From: Sediminibacterium sp.
GTDB lineage: Bacteria; Bacteroidota; Bacteroidia; Chitinophagales; Chitinophagaceae
Assembly: GCF_019264485.1 (NCBI RefSeq)
Contig: NZ_JAHVAA010000013.1
Location: 1-64,000 of the forward strand
DNA: 64,000 bases
Reading direction: 5' to 3'
Part shown: positions 35,393 to 43,340 of the stretch, in pieces
Position numbering within the stretch: position 1 is the first letter of the stretch
How the letters are laid out: the number at the start of each line of letters is the position of its first letter
Notes under the pieces: model-generated
Seen by the model: the letters and a program-made list of their open reading frames with translations, nothing else
Database searches by the model: none
Told to the model about the DNA's origin: nothing
Position numbers and translations under genes: made by a program

Positions 35393-35548
35393 CTAACTGC
35401 CTCTCGATCCACCCGTTTTAATGGGTTTTTTAGTAACGCCTACGGCTTTGGCACCGGGTTTGGCGATGAATTTTGAGGTCTGACCAGCGTTTTTTGGACC
35501 TCCCGGGCCCGACTTACCGGCTTTCTTGTTATTCACAGGTAATCCCAT
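35393..35548 (-). CDS. Small basic Gly/Lys-rich protein (51 residues)
   Basis: Short reading frame from ATG 35548 to TAG 35393, composition Lys 20 percent and Gly/Pro/Ala-rich: it starts MGLPVNNKKAGKSGPGGP and ends KKPIKTGGSRGS. Codon usage is normal for the region (balanced third positions) and it fills a gap that would otherwise be empty. The basic, disordered composition suggests RNA or ribosome association, but no function is known to me. Convergent with the TPR gene. Confidence 0.6.
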   Translation of the reverse strand: MGLPVNNKKAGKSGPGGPKNAGQTSKFIAKPGAKAVGVTKKPIKTGGSRGS

Positions 35549-35570
35549 ATGATTCGTTTTCTCAAATATA

Positions 35571-35612
35571 GTGAAAAGTCAAAAGGCAAAAATCAAAAGT
35601 CAAAAGTGAAAT
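35571..35612. repeat. AAAAGTC/AAAGGCA direct word repeats
   Basis: Permuted words GTGAAAAGTC, AAAAGGCAAA, AATCAAAAGTC and AAAAGTGAAA in a row, just upstream of the small basic protein start. Confidence 0.55.
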
Positions 35613-35658
35613 ACAGTCCGCTGCCGGGATAGGCATTGGTACAGGGTTATTTTTTTCT

Positions 35659-35719
35659 GATTTGATGAGCTTTGATTTTATAGCGTTACTTATATCAAAA
35701 AATCAAAGATCATCAAATC
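35659..35719. repeat. Inverted repeat of TTTGAT words (20 of 21 paired)
   Basis: 35659-35679 and 35699-35719 are complementary at 20 of 21 positions with a 19-base loop. The arms consist of GATTTGATGA and CTTTGATTTT. It lies 46 bases past the stop of the lipoprotein gene and may act as its 3' hairpin. Confidence 0.75.
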
Positions 35720-35764
35720 AAAAATCCCAGAAGGTCTTTGTATAAAACAGATGTTATATCGCTT

Positions 35765-36352
35765 TTATTTTTGTCCTGCCTTTATGGGCTGACCGGCTAT
35801 TTTGTTGTAAGCGGCATCATGTACAATGATACGTGTGGGAAGTATATGGCTGAATGATATTTGTATCCAACCCTGGTAAGCTTTACCGTCTTTGATGAGT
35901 TGCACAGCCAGGTATTTATTGTATTGGTTCATCCACTCACCCTGCCAGTAGCTGTTGGCAATATCCAGTGTAAGTACACGGGTTACCAGGGCGGCAGCGA
36001 GTAGAGGATCCCAACGATAGGGTAGCTCATCCTCGTTTTTAATTAATACACCTTCTTCTTTGCGTGCGGGGGTGTCGTTATCCAGCATCAGTATCCTGTG
36101 CTGCCCACTGCTGGTTACCCTGAATTCGAGCAGGTCATTTTCACCTGTATCGCCTTCTCTTAATTCTTTGGTAACGGTAAAATCTGCAGTACCGTCTTTG
36201 TCCAGATCGATGACCAATACATTATTGGCTGTAACAACGGTATTGTTCAGGTTCAGGTATTCAACAGATGTCTGTGGTACGGGTGTTTCTTTCTTACTGC
36301 AACTCATCATCAGCAGGGTTGCACATGAAATCAGTAGTAATTGTTTGCTCAT
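35765..36352 (-). CDS. Predicted lipoprotein of unknown function
   Basis: 195 residues from ATG 36352. The lipoprotein signal is MSKQLLLISCATLLMMSC with lipidation at the Cys in MMSCSKK. The mature part has a segment LVIDLDKDGTADFTV that resembles a calcium-binding Asp-rich loop, and a C-terminal QGWIQISFSHILPTRIIVHDAAYN. Similar single-domain lipoproteins occur in Chitinophagaceae; I recognise no family function. Confidence 0.72.
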   Translation of the reverse strand: MSKQLLLISCATLLMMSCSKKETPVPQTSVEYLNLNNTVVTANNVLVIDLDKDGTADFTVTKELREGDTGENDLLEFRVTSSGQHRILMLDNDTPARKEEGVLIKNEDELPYRWDPLLAAALVTRVLTLDIANSYWQGEWMNQYNKYLAVQLIKDGKAYQGWIQISFSHILPTRIIVHDAAYNKIAGQPIKAGQK

Positions 36353-36698
36353 GGTTGATTTTTTTTGAATGATCAAAGCAAGTCTGCTTTCGTTGCAGTG
36401 AAAATGTAAACTGTGTTTAGTGGTGAATGGGTAATGGTGAATGGTGAATAAGGAGGATTAGTTGAAATGCTTGCTGATAAAGGGTTTCAGCAGAATCACA
36501 TATTTATGCGATTGGTTGTTATACTATTTTTCTATGAAGGTGATGGTTTGGGGGTCATTAAAATTTATACAACAGAAAAGCATGTAAATTAATGACTGTT
36601 CAATGTGATAAACAGATCAGCGGTTACTGTTTAAATTAGTCCTTTGTTACAGCAGGTTCAGGATAAAATTGTACTTTGACGCCGTAAAACGAATTGCT
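36353..36698. other. Intergenic region before hutU
   Basis: 346-base gap between divergent genes. It contains GGTGAATGGGTAATGGTGAATGGTGAATAAGG (words at 36421-36452), a plain direct word repeat. Just before hutU, TACTTTG resembles a -7 box one base short, with TTTG about 25 bases upstream. No gene is seen. Confidence 0.5.
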
Positions 36699-38357
36699 AT
36701 GTCTGTTACAAAAGCGTATGATTTTGCCAAATACAAAACACCTACCGGAACGGTACTCAATTGTAAAGGATGGATCCAGGAAGCGGCACTGCGTATGTTA
36801 TTAAATAACCTCGACCCCGCAGTGGCAGAAAGACCCGAAGACCTGATTGTATATGGCGGAAGAGGAAAAGCCGCCCGTAATATTGAATGTCTTGATCTGA
36901 TCATTCAGTCACTGAAAAAACTGGAGAACGACGAAACGCTGTTAATACAAAGCGGTAAGCCAGTAGGTATTTTAAAAACACATGTGGATGCGCCCAGGGT
37001 TTTATTATCCAATTCGCAACTGGTACCCAACTGGGCCAACTGGAAACATTTTACAGAGCTGGAACAGAAGGGTTTGATGATGTATGGACAAATGACGGCA
37101 GGTTCCTGGATCTATATAGGATCGCAGGGTATTGTTCAGGGCACTTATGAAACTTTTGCTGCCGTAGCTGATAAACATTTTGGCGGTTCTTTAAAAGGTA
37201 CCATGAGTGTTACTGCAGGATTGGGTGGCATGGGTGGTGCTCAGCCCCTGGCTGTTACCATGTGCGATGGTGTGGCACTTTGTGCGGAAGTAGAAGAATG
37301 GCGTATTGATAAAAGATTGGAGACAAAATACCTCGACCTGAAATTCACCACTATCGATGAAGCCATCGACAGAGCAGTAGAAGCAAAAACAAATGGAGAG
37401 CGATTGAGCATTGGGGTATTATGTAATGCAGTACAGTTATTGGAAAGACTGATCGAGAGAAAAATACAGGTTGATGTATTAACCGATCAGACTTCGGCGC
37501 ATGATCCATTAATTGGTTATATACCTCATACACTCGATAATAACGCAGCCAATGTGTTGAGAGAAAAAGATCCGGATGCTTATATCGCACTGGCATACGA
37601 CAGTATGAAACTGCATGTGGAACTGATGATTGCGTTACAGAAAACAGGAGCCATCACTTTCGATTATGGCAATAATCTCCGTGCCCGTGCACAGGAACAT
37701 GGGTTAAAGAACGCATTCGATTTCCCCGGTTTCGTACCTGCTTATATCCGTCCTTTATTCTGCGAAGGGAAGGGACCATTCAGGTGGGCTGCACTCAGTG
37801 GCGATCCGGCAGATATAGCTGTTACCGACGAACTGATCATGCAACTTTTCCCGGAAAATAAATCGATGCTGCGCTGGATGAAAATGGCCAAAGAAAGAAT
37901 TGTTTTTCAGGGGCTGCCCGCGCGTATTTGCTGGCTCGGACAAGGGGAGCGTGAAAAAGCAGGACTGGCATTTAATGAACTGGTGCGAACCGGAAAAGTA
38001 AAGGCGCCGATTGTAATTGGTCGCGATCACCTGGATACAGGATCAGTAGCATCACCCAACCGCGAAACAGAAGCCATGCTCGATGGCAGTGATGCAGTTG
38101 CCGACTGGCCCATATTGAATGCACTCGTGAACACAGCAGGCGGAGCCAGTTGGGTGAGTCTGCATCATGGTGGAGGAGTAGGCATGGGTTACAGCATTCA
38201 TGCCGGAATGGTTATTGTTGCTGACGGAACCGATGCTGCAGCAAAACGATTATCTCGTGTATTAAGGAACGATCCGGGTATGGGTGTGATAAGACATGCA
38301 GATGCGGGATATGAAATAGCAAAACAAACTTTAGAAAAAAATCATTTGGGGCTGTAA
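36699..38357 (+). CDS. hutU: Urocanate hydratase
   Basis: 552 residues from ATG 36699 (a TTG ten codons upstream overlaps the putative promoter). Second step of histidine degradation: urocanate to imidazolone propionate with tightly bound NAD. Signature segments are [55 protein letters not shown], and the C-terminal [21 protein letters not shown]. Full length. No hutH, hutI or hutG gene is adjacent, so the rest of the pathway must be elsewhere. Confidence 0.96.
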   Translation: MSVTKAYDFAKYKTPTGTVLNCKGWIQEAALRMLLNNLDPAVAERPEDLIVYGGRGKAARNIECLDLIIQSLKKLENDETLLIQSGKPVGILKTHVDAPRVLLSNSQLVPNWANWKHFTELEQKGLMMYGQMTAGSWIYIGSQGIVQGTYETFAAVADKHFGGSLKGTMSVTAGLGGMGGAQPLAVTMCDGVALCAEVEEWRIDKRLETKYLDLKFTTIDEAIDRAVEAKTNGERLSIGVLCNAVQLLERLIERKIQVDVLTDQTSAHDPLIGYIPHTLDNNAANVLREKDPDAYIALAYDSMKLHVELMIALQKTGAITFDYGNNLRARAQEHGLKNAFDFPGFVPAYIRPLFCEGKGPFRWAALSGDPADIAVTDELIMQLFPENKSMLRWMKMAKERIVFQGLPARICWLGQGEREKAGLAFNELVRTGKVKAPIVIGRDHLDTGSVASPNRETEAMLDGSDAVADWPILNALVNTAGGASWVSLHHGGGVGMGYSIHAGMVIVADGTDAAAKRLSRVLRNDPGMGVIRHADAGYEIAKQTLEKNHLGL

Positions 38358-38373
38358 GTAAATGGAACGCTGA

Positions 38374-38937
38374 TTAATCAAGACGCTTCATTATCATATC
38401 ATCTATCTTCTTAAAAAGATGGTAAGGTTTATAGGTGCGCCATTCCGGAAGATCAATTAATTCAATATAGTAATTGAGTTTTTTCTTTTTGAAATCGTAC
38501 TGTGCGGCATCGCTCATGTTCAGTGCTACTGCCCATCCATTTTCATCACTGAGTTCTTCATACCATTCCTGGTAATACTCTTTATCGCTGCTGTGAAAAT
38601 TCATCACGTTTTCTGCGATGAGGATATATTTTGTAATGCCCTGTTTGTAAAAAAGGTCCATCACTTCCCGTTTGAGTTCCATGATATCGTTTTCAATGGC
38701 ATCGTTCCATTCACCTATCATTTCTATCACTGCAAAATTCAGTTCATAGTCTGCATAAATAACTTTCAGGTAAAGCGTGCGGCTGCCAAAATCATCCCAT
38801 TGTGGATGTATGTAATAGTTATAAACCGTTTGTGAAAATTCAAATTCACTATAAGTACGGCCGAAAAAAGGTGAACGCTGGTCTTCTTCCGAAACATATA
38901 TATGCCGCCAGTTATAAAATGGTTCGATGTCGTGCAT
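38374..38937 (-). CDS. Conserved hypothetical protein
   Basis: 187 residues, cytoplasmic, rich in Tyr, Trp and acidic residues. Notable segments are EPFYNWRHIYVSEEDQRSPF at the start, IHPQWDDFGSRTLYLKVIYA, and a C-terminal ELIDLPEWRTYKPYHLFKKI. No signal peptide or membrane helix. The sequence looks like a compact alpha/beta domain seen in Bacteroidota genomes, but I know of no assigned function. Convergent with hutU and separated from murQ by a 21-bp inverted repeat. Confidence 0.75.
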   Translation of the reverse strand: MHDIEPFYNWRHIYVSEEDQRSPFFGRTYSEFEFSQTVYNYYIHPQWDDFGSRTLYLKVIYADYELNFAVIEMIGEWNDAIENDIMELKREVMDLFYKQGITKYILIAENVMNFHSSDKEYYQEWYEELSDENGWAVALNMSDAAQYDFKKKKLNYYIELIDLPEWRTYKPYHLFKKIDDMIMKRLD

Positions 38938-38944
38938 AAGAAAT

Positions 38945-39045
38945 GAGAAATAAGGAATAAGAAATAAGGAACAGAGGAAGGCAGGAGATACCGTGAAAGC
39001 ATTAGTAGTAAAAAATACTTCCTGATTTCTTATTCCTTATTTCTC
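38945..39045. repeat. 21-bp perfect inverted repeat of GAATAAG words
   Basis: 38945-38965 (starting GAGAAATAAGGAATAAG) is exactly complementary to 39025-39045. The 59-base spacer is unrelated. The right arm continues with TCTGTTTCTCTGTTTTC, a word cluster also found next to ispE and at the 3' end of the M43 gene, and ends against the murQ stop. Confidence 0.85.
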
Positions 39046-39060
39046 TGTTTCTCTGTTTTC

Positions 39061-39876
39061 TCAGCCTGCGGCTTCTACTGCTTTTTTTACGCTGCCATGT
39101 TTCAGCAACAGGTCTTTGGCTACTTCGTATTCTGTGATTTTGAGTTTGTCCATCACCATTTTCACACCTCTGTCAACAAGTTTTACATTGCTCAGTTGCA
39201 TGTTTACCATCTTATTGTCTTCTACACGTCCCAACTGAATCATCACAGAAGTAGAAACCATGTTTAATACCAGTTTCTGAGCCGTACCACTTTTCATACG
39301 GGTGCTGCCTGTTACAAACTCAGGACCCACTACTACTTCCACCGGAAAATCGGCTTCTCTTGAAACGGGAGTATTGGGGTTACAACTGATACTGCCTGTA
39401 ATAATGCCATGTTTACGGCATTCTTTGAGTGCGCTGATTACATAGGGTGTGGTGCCGCTGGCCGCAAGACCTACCACAACATCTTTATCACTTACAAAAT
39501 GTCTTTGTAAATCGGCCCAGCCCTGTTCAGTACTGTCTTCGGCAAATTCAACAGCCTGAGTAATGGCTTTATCGCCACCGGCTATTAAACCGATTACCAA
39601 TCCATAAGGCACACCAAAACTTGGCGGACATTCACTGGCATCTACTATACCCAGTCGGCCGCTGGTACCCGCGCCTATATAAAACAAACGGCCACCAGCC
39701 AGCATTTTATCGGCGATGGCAGCTACCAGTTTTTCGATCTGTGGAATGGCTTTTTCCACAGCATTGGGCACCATTTTATCTTCATTGTTGATATTGATCA
39801 GCAGATCCTGTATCGACATTTTCTCCAGGTGTCTGTAAGTAGAAGGTTGTTCCGTTACTTTAATAAACTCAGCCAT
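39061..39876 (-). CDS. murQ: N-acetylmuramic acid 6-phosphate etherase
   Basis: 271 residues. Cleaves the lactyl ether of MurNAc 6-phosphate to GlcNAc 6-phosphate in peptidoglycan recycling. SIS-domain features: FYIGAGTSGRLGIVDASECPPSFG, GLIAGGDKAITQAVEFAEDS, GLAASGTTPYVISAL and PEFVTGSTRMKSGTAQKLVLNMVST. It follows the sugar kinase gene after nine bases, forming a two-gene recycling operon. Confidence 0.95.
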   Translation of the reverse strand: MAEFIKVTEQPSTYRHLEKMSIQDLLININNEDKMVPNAVEKAIPQIEKLVAAIADKMLAGGRLFYIGAGTSGRLGIVDASECPPSFGVPYGLVIGLIAGGDKAITQAVEFAEDSTEQGWADLQRHFVSDKDVVVGLAASGTTPYVISALKECRKHGIITGSISCNPNTPVSREADFPVEVVVGPEFVTGSTRMKSGTAQKLVLNMVSTSVMIQLGRVEDNKMVNMQLSNVKLVDRGVKMVMDKLKITEYEVAKDLLLKHGSVKKAVEAAG

Positions 39877-39885
39877 AATGCTTTT

Positions 39886-40728
39886 TTAGCGGTGATATTC
39901 AATAAGTCCCTGCATGGGTGCTTTCAGTACCCGACCCAGTTCCAGTTCATAAGTATTACAAAGGTCCTTTAATACATCTTTGAAACCAAATGCGATGCTG
40001 CCCACAAAGTGAATGGGGTGGGTCCAGCTTTCACGGTATTTGTACAGATGGGTAAAAAAGAAATCGTTTAATCCGTCTTCAATAATGTTCTCAATCATAT
40101 AATGCCCCCGGTTCTCTGCCAGAAAAATGGCAAAAGAGGCCAGGTATCGGTTGGCCAATGGTTTTTTATATACATTCTCCAGTATTTCCATAGTGGTTAC
40201 CTGGAATTTTTTTTCGAAACTGGCCCTCAGTTCTTCATCATAGGTATTATAGAGATAGTATTGAATGACTTTTTTGCCGAGATAGGCACCACTACCTTCA
40301 TCGCCCAGTACATAACCCAATCCCGGACTGTTTTTCACCATTTTTTTCCCGTTATAAAAACAGGAATTGGCACCGGTACCCAATATGCAGGCAACACCTT
40401 TGTTCTTGCCACAGAGGGCACGGGCGGCAGCCAGTAAATCGTTCTGTACCTCAGTTTTGGCAGTGGGAAATAATTTTTTGAGTACCGATTTTACGATGGT
40501 AACATTTTTCGGATTGGCCAAACCGGTTCCATAAAAAAAAACCTCTTTTACCTGAAATTTTTTGAGTTTGGGAATCAGTTCTTTTTCCAGGAGTTCGGTG
40601 ATCTGCGGGCCGGTAAGAAAATAGGGACTGATGCCCTGGGTGATAATGGTTTTGGCTTTTTTGCCATTGTCGAGTACACACCATTCACATTTGGTGGCAC
40701 CACTATCAGCGATTAATCTTACAGGCAT
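39886..40728 (-). CDS. BadF/BadG-type sugar kinase (GlcNAc or MurNAc kinase)
   Basis: 280 residues. ASKHA-fold kinase: phosphate-1 loop LIADSGATKCEWCVLD, phosphate-2 ACILGTGANSCFYNGKKM, and adenosine motif with VLGDEGSGAYLGKKVI. Annotated generally as N-acetylglucosamine kinase. Its coupling to murQ makes MurNAc kinase (producing MurNAc 6-phosphate, the MurQ substrate) at least as likely. A weak TATTTTCC box lies 25 bases upstream. Confidence 0.87.
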   Translation of the reverse strand: MPVRLIADSGATKCEWCVLDNGKKAKTIITQGISPYFLTGPQITELLEKELIPKLKKFQVKEVFFYGTGLANPKNVTIVKSVLKKLFPTAKTEVQNDLLAAARALCGKNKGVACILGTGANSCFYNGKKMVKNSPGLGYVLGDEGSGAYLGKKVIQYYLYNTYDEELRASFEKKFQVTTMEILENVYKKPLANRYLASFAIFLAENRGHYMIENIIEDGLNDFFFTHLYKYRESWTHPIHFVGSIAFGFKDVLKDLCNTYELELGRVLKAPMQGLIEYHR

Positions 40729-40874
40729 AGAATCATTTTAAAGCCGGAAAATACGAGAAGCCACGAAGTACGAAAATTTTAATGAGAAATCGGCCCCTTT
40801 TATCGAATCATTCCATTACTAATGACTGTTAGCCATTCATCCTCAACAAAAAAAGAACTTCATTACGAAATACA

Positions 40875-40882
40875 GATATTTG
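40875..40882 (+). promoter_or_regulatory. -7 box GATATTTG immediately before the S41 protease start
   Basis: Seven of eight matches to TAnnTTTG, ending four bases before the ATG at 40887. Transcription would begin at or near the start codon. Confidence 0.4.
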
Positions 40883-40886
40883 CAAC

Positions 40887-42473
40887 ATGGGAAATAACAA
40901 GTTAAAGGTATGGTTACCTATTCTTTTTGCTTTAGTGATGGTATTGGGTATGATGATTGGCTACCAGTTAAGGGATAAAACACAGGGTGGTCGTTTTCTC
41001 AGCCTGAATAAAAAGAGTTCCTTACAGGAACTGGTTGAACTCATCAGAACCAAATATGTTGATCCTGTAAAAACGGATAGTATTACGCAGGCAACGGCAG
41101 ATGAATTATTGTCGAAGCTCGATCCCCATTCCGTTTATATTCCTGCAAAAGACCTGATGGAAGTGAATGAAGAACTGATGGGTAATTTCCAGGGTATTGG
41201 TGTGGAGTTTCAATTATTCAGTGATACCGTGCATGTGGTTACGGTGATGAAAGGCGGACCTTCTGAAAAAGCAGGTGTACAGGTGGGCGACAGGTTTATA
41301 AAAGTAGATGATAGTATTGCGATAGCAGGGGTGAAAATAAAACCCGATAAAGTAAGATCGGTATTACGTGGCCCGGCCGATTCGAAAGTACAGGTAACGG
41401 TTTTAAGGGGATCTGCTGAGAAGAAAATAACCATTCAGCGTGGCACCATCCCTGTTCCTACGGTAGACGTTTCTTACATGATTGAGCCAGGTACCGGCTT
41501 CATCCGCATCAATCGTTTTGGTGAGCCTACATATGAAGAGTTTATGCAGCAACTCGAAAAATTGCAGGCACAGGGTATGAAGCAACTGATTCTTGACCTG
41601 AGAGGGAATGGGGGAGGTTTATTAAAAGAAGCCACAGATATAGCCGATGAATTCCTGGACGGCGATAAATTGATTGTTTATACTGAAGGAGAACATGTTC
41701 CTAAAATGGAATATCGTTGTAAACGTGATGGCTTATTTGAAAAAGGAAAATTAGTGGTACTGGTGGATGAAACTTCTGCTTCTGCAAGTGAGGTATTGAG
41801 TGGGGCTTTACAGGATTGGGACAGGGCCACCATCATCGGCCGTCGATCTTTTGGTAAAGGGTTGGTACAACAACAGTTTCAGTTGTCTGATGGCAGTGCG
41901 GTTCGTTTAACCATTGCCCGTTATTTTACGCCGTTGGGTCGTAATATTCAGAAGCCCTATAACAATGGCAAATCCAAATATGAAGAGGAACTGGTGAGCC
42001 GCTGGCATAATGGCGAACTGGTAAAAGCCGATACGGTAAAACCGGCAGGTAAATCGTACAAAACACCTGGTGGAAGAATGGTGTATGGAGGTGGTGGTAT
42101 TACGCCCGATGTTTTTGTGGCTTACGACACTACCAAACTCGACTCTGCATTAACAGCGATGTATTACAAGAATACGATGAACAATTTTGTATATCGATTA
42201 TACCTCCGGCAGCAACAGCAATTTAATGCCCTTAAAACACCGGATGTTCTGTACAAGGAATTTATTCCTGCTGAAGCTGAGTGGCAGCAACTGGTTGCTT
42301 TTGCTGCCAAAGACAGTATCCGTTTAGCCGGAGCGTCGGCTAAAGACAGGAATTATTTATTGCAGCATGTACAACTAATGATGGCCCGTCAAATCTGGCG
42401 CACACAGGGTTATTATGAAGTGCAGAATAAAACCGATAAAACGGTATTGAGGGCATTGGAGATGCTGAAATAA
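40887..42473 (+). CDS. S41 family C-terminal processing protease (CtpA-like)
   Basis: 528 residues. One N-terminal membrane anchor (LKVWLPILFALVMVLGMMIGY, residues 5-25) places it in the periplasm. A PDZ domain lies at about 90-170 (GVEFQLFSDTVHVVTVMKGG...VQVGDRF). The peptidase domain has GFIRINRFGEPTYEEF, DLRGNGGGLLKEA and the catalytic Ser in DETSASASEVLSGAL (about 297-300) with Lys in RRSFGKGLVQ (about 324). The C-terminal 130 residues are a family extension. It degrades or trims proteins from their C-termini. Confidence 0.93.
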   Translation: MGNNKLKVWLPILFALVMVLGMMIGYQLRDKTQGGRFLSLNKKSSLQELVELIRTKYVDPVKTDSITQATADELLSKLDPHSVYIPAKDLMEVNEELMGNFQGIGVEFQLFSDTVHVVTVMKGGPSEKAGVQVGDRFIKVDDSIAIAGVKIKPDKVRSVLRGPADSKVQVTVLRGSAEKKITIQRGTIPVPTVDVSYMIEPGTGFIRINRFGEPTYEEFMQQLEKLQAQGMKQLILDLRGNGGGLLKEATDIADEFLDGDKLIVYTEGEHVPKMEYRCKRDGLFEKGKLVVLVDETSASASEVLSGALQDWDRATIIGRRSFGKGLVQQQFQLSDGSAVRLTIARYFTPLGRNIQKPYNNGKSKYEEELVSRWHNGELVKADTVKPAGKSYKTPGGRMVYGGGGITPDVFVAYDTTKLDSALTAMYYKNTMNNFVYRLYLRQQQQFNALKTPDVLYKEFIPAEAEWQQLVAFAAKDSIRLAGASAKDRNYLLQHVQLMMARQIWRTQGYYEVQNKTDKTVLRALEMLK

Positions 42474-42532
42474 TTTTCCTTTTCAGCAACAACCCCGAGT
42501 TACAGCAAATTAATTTACTAAAAGAACTGATC

Positions 42533-43285
42533 ATGAAGTGGAAGCATGGTTTTGTATGGATGTTTTTATTGTTGAGCAGCGTAAGTGTATGGGCACAACC
42601 CAAGAACACATCGCATGCATCGCAGGTATGGCTGGCTTATTTTAACCAGACCAGGCTGAGTAATAAATGGGGATTGTGGGGCGATTTCCAGATTCGTACC
42701 AGGGAAGACCTGGTGAGCGATTTTTCAACCGGTATTGCGAGGGTGGGGCTTACTTATTTGGTGGATGATAATGTAAGGCTGACCCTGGGTTATGGGTTCA
42801 TCAATAATTTCCCGGCCAATGATAATATTACCGTATCGCAGCCTGAACACAGACCCTGGCAGCAGGTGCAGTGGTTTACCAGGAATAAAAGAACCAGACT
42901 GATGCAGTATATACGTCTGGAAGAAAGATACCGGAAACGTTACCTGAGTAATACGGAGCTGGCCGACAGCTATTCTTTCAATTTCAGGATGCGGTATAAT
43001 ATTTTCTACCAGGTGCCACTTCATCCGGAGGGCATTGTACCCGGAAAATTATCGGCCATCATCAACGATGAACTGCATATCAATTTCGGTAAACAAATCG
43101 TTAACAATTATTTCGACCAGAACCGTTTGTTTCTGGGCTTGAATTATGCTTTTGATGCCAGTAATAACCTTCAGTTTGGCTACCTGAATACCTTTATTCA
43201 AACGGCAGCCGGTAACCAGTACCGGAATATCAATGCGCTGAGGGTGGCTTACCTGCAAAACCTCGATTTGCGGAAAGGGCGGTAA
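42533..43285 (+). CDS. DUF2490 outer membrane beta-barrel protein
   Basis: 250 residues. Signal peptide MKWKHGFVWMFLLLSSVSVWA. The mature protein is a series of amphipathic strands: VWLAYFNQTRLSNKWGLWGD, VRLTLGYGFINNF, RLFLGLNYAFDASNNLQFGY. This matches the DUF2490 barrel family, whose substrate is unknown. It follows the S41 protease by 59 bases and could be cotranscribed. Confidence 0.82.
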   Translation: MKWKHGFVWMFLLLSSVSVWAQPKNTSHASQVWLAYFNQTRLSNKWGLWGDFQIRTREDLVSDFSTGIARVGLTYLVDDNVRLTLGYGFINNFPANDNITVSQPEHRPWQQVQWFTRNKRTRLMQYIRLEERYRKRYLSNTELADSYSFNFRMRYNIFYQVPLHPEGIVPGKLSAIINDELHINFGKQIVNNYFDQNRLFLGLNYAFDASNNLQFGYLNTFIQTAAGNQYRNINALRVAYLQNLDLRKGR

Positions 43286-43340
43286 TCTGCCAAAGAGGGC
43301 TAAAACATCCAGTCAGCTTGATTTTCCGTATTTTCGGGTA

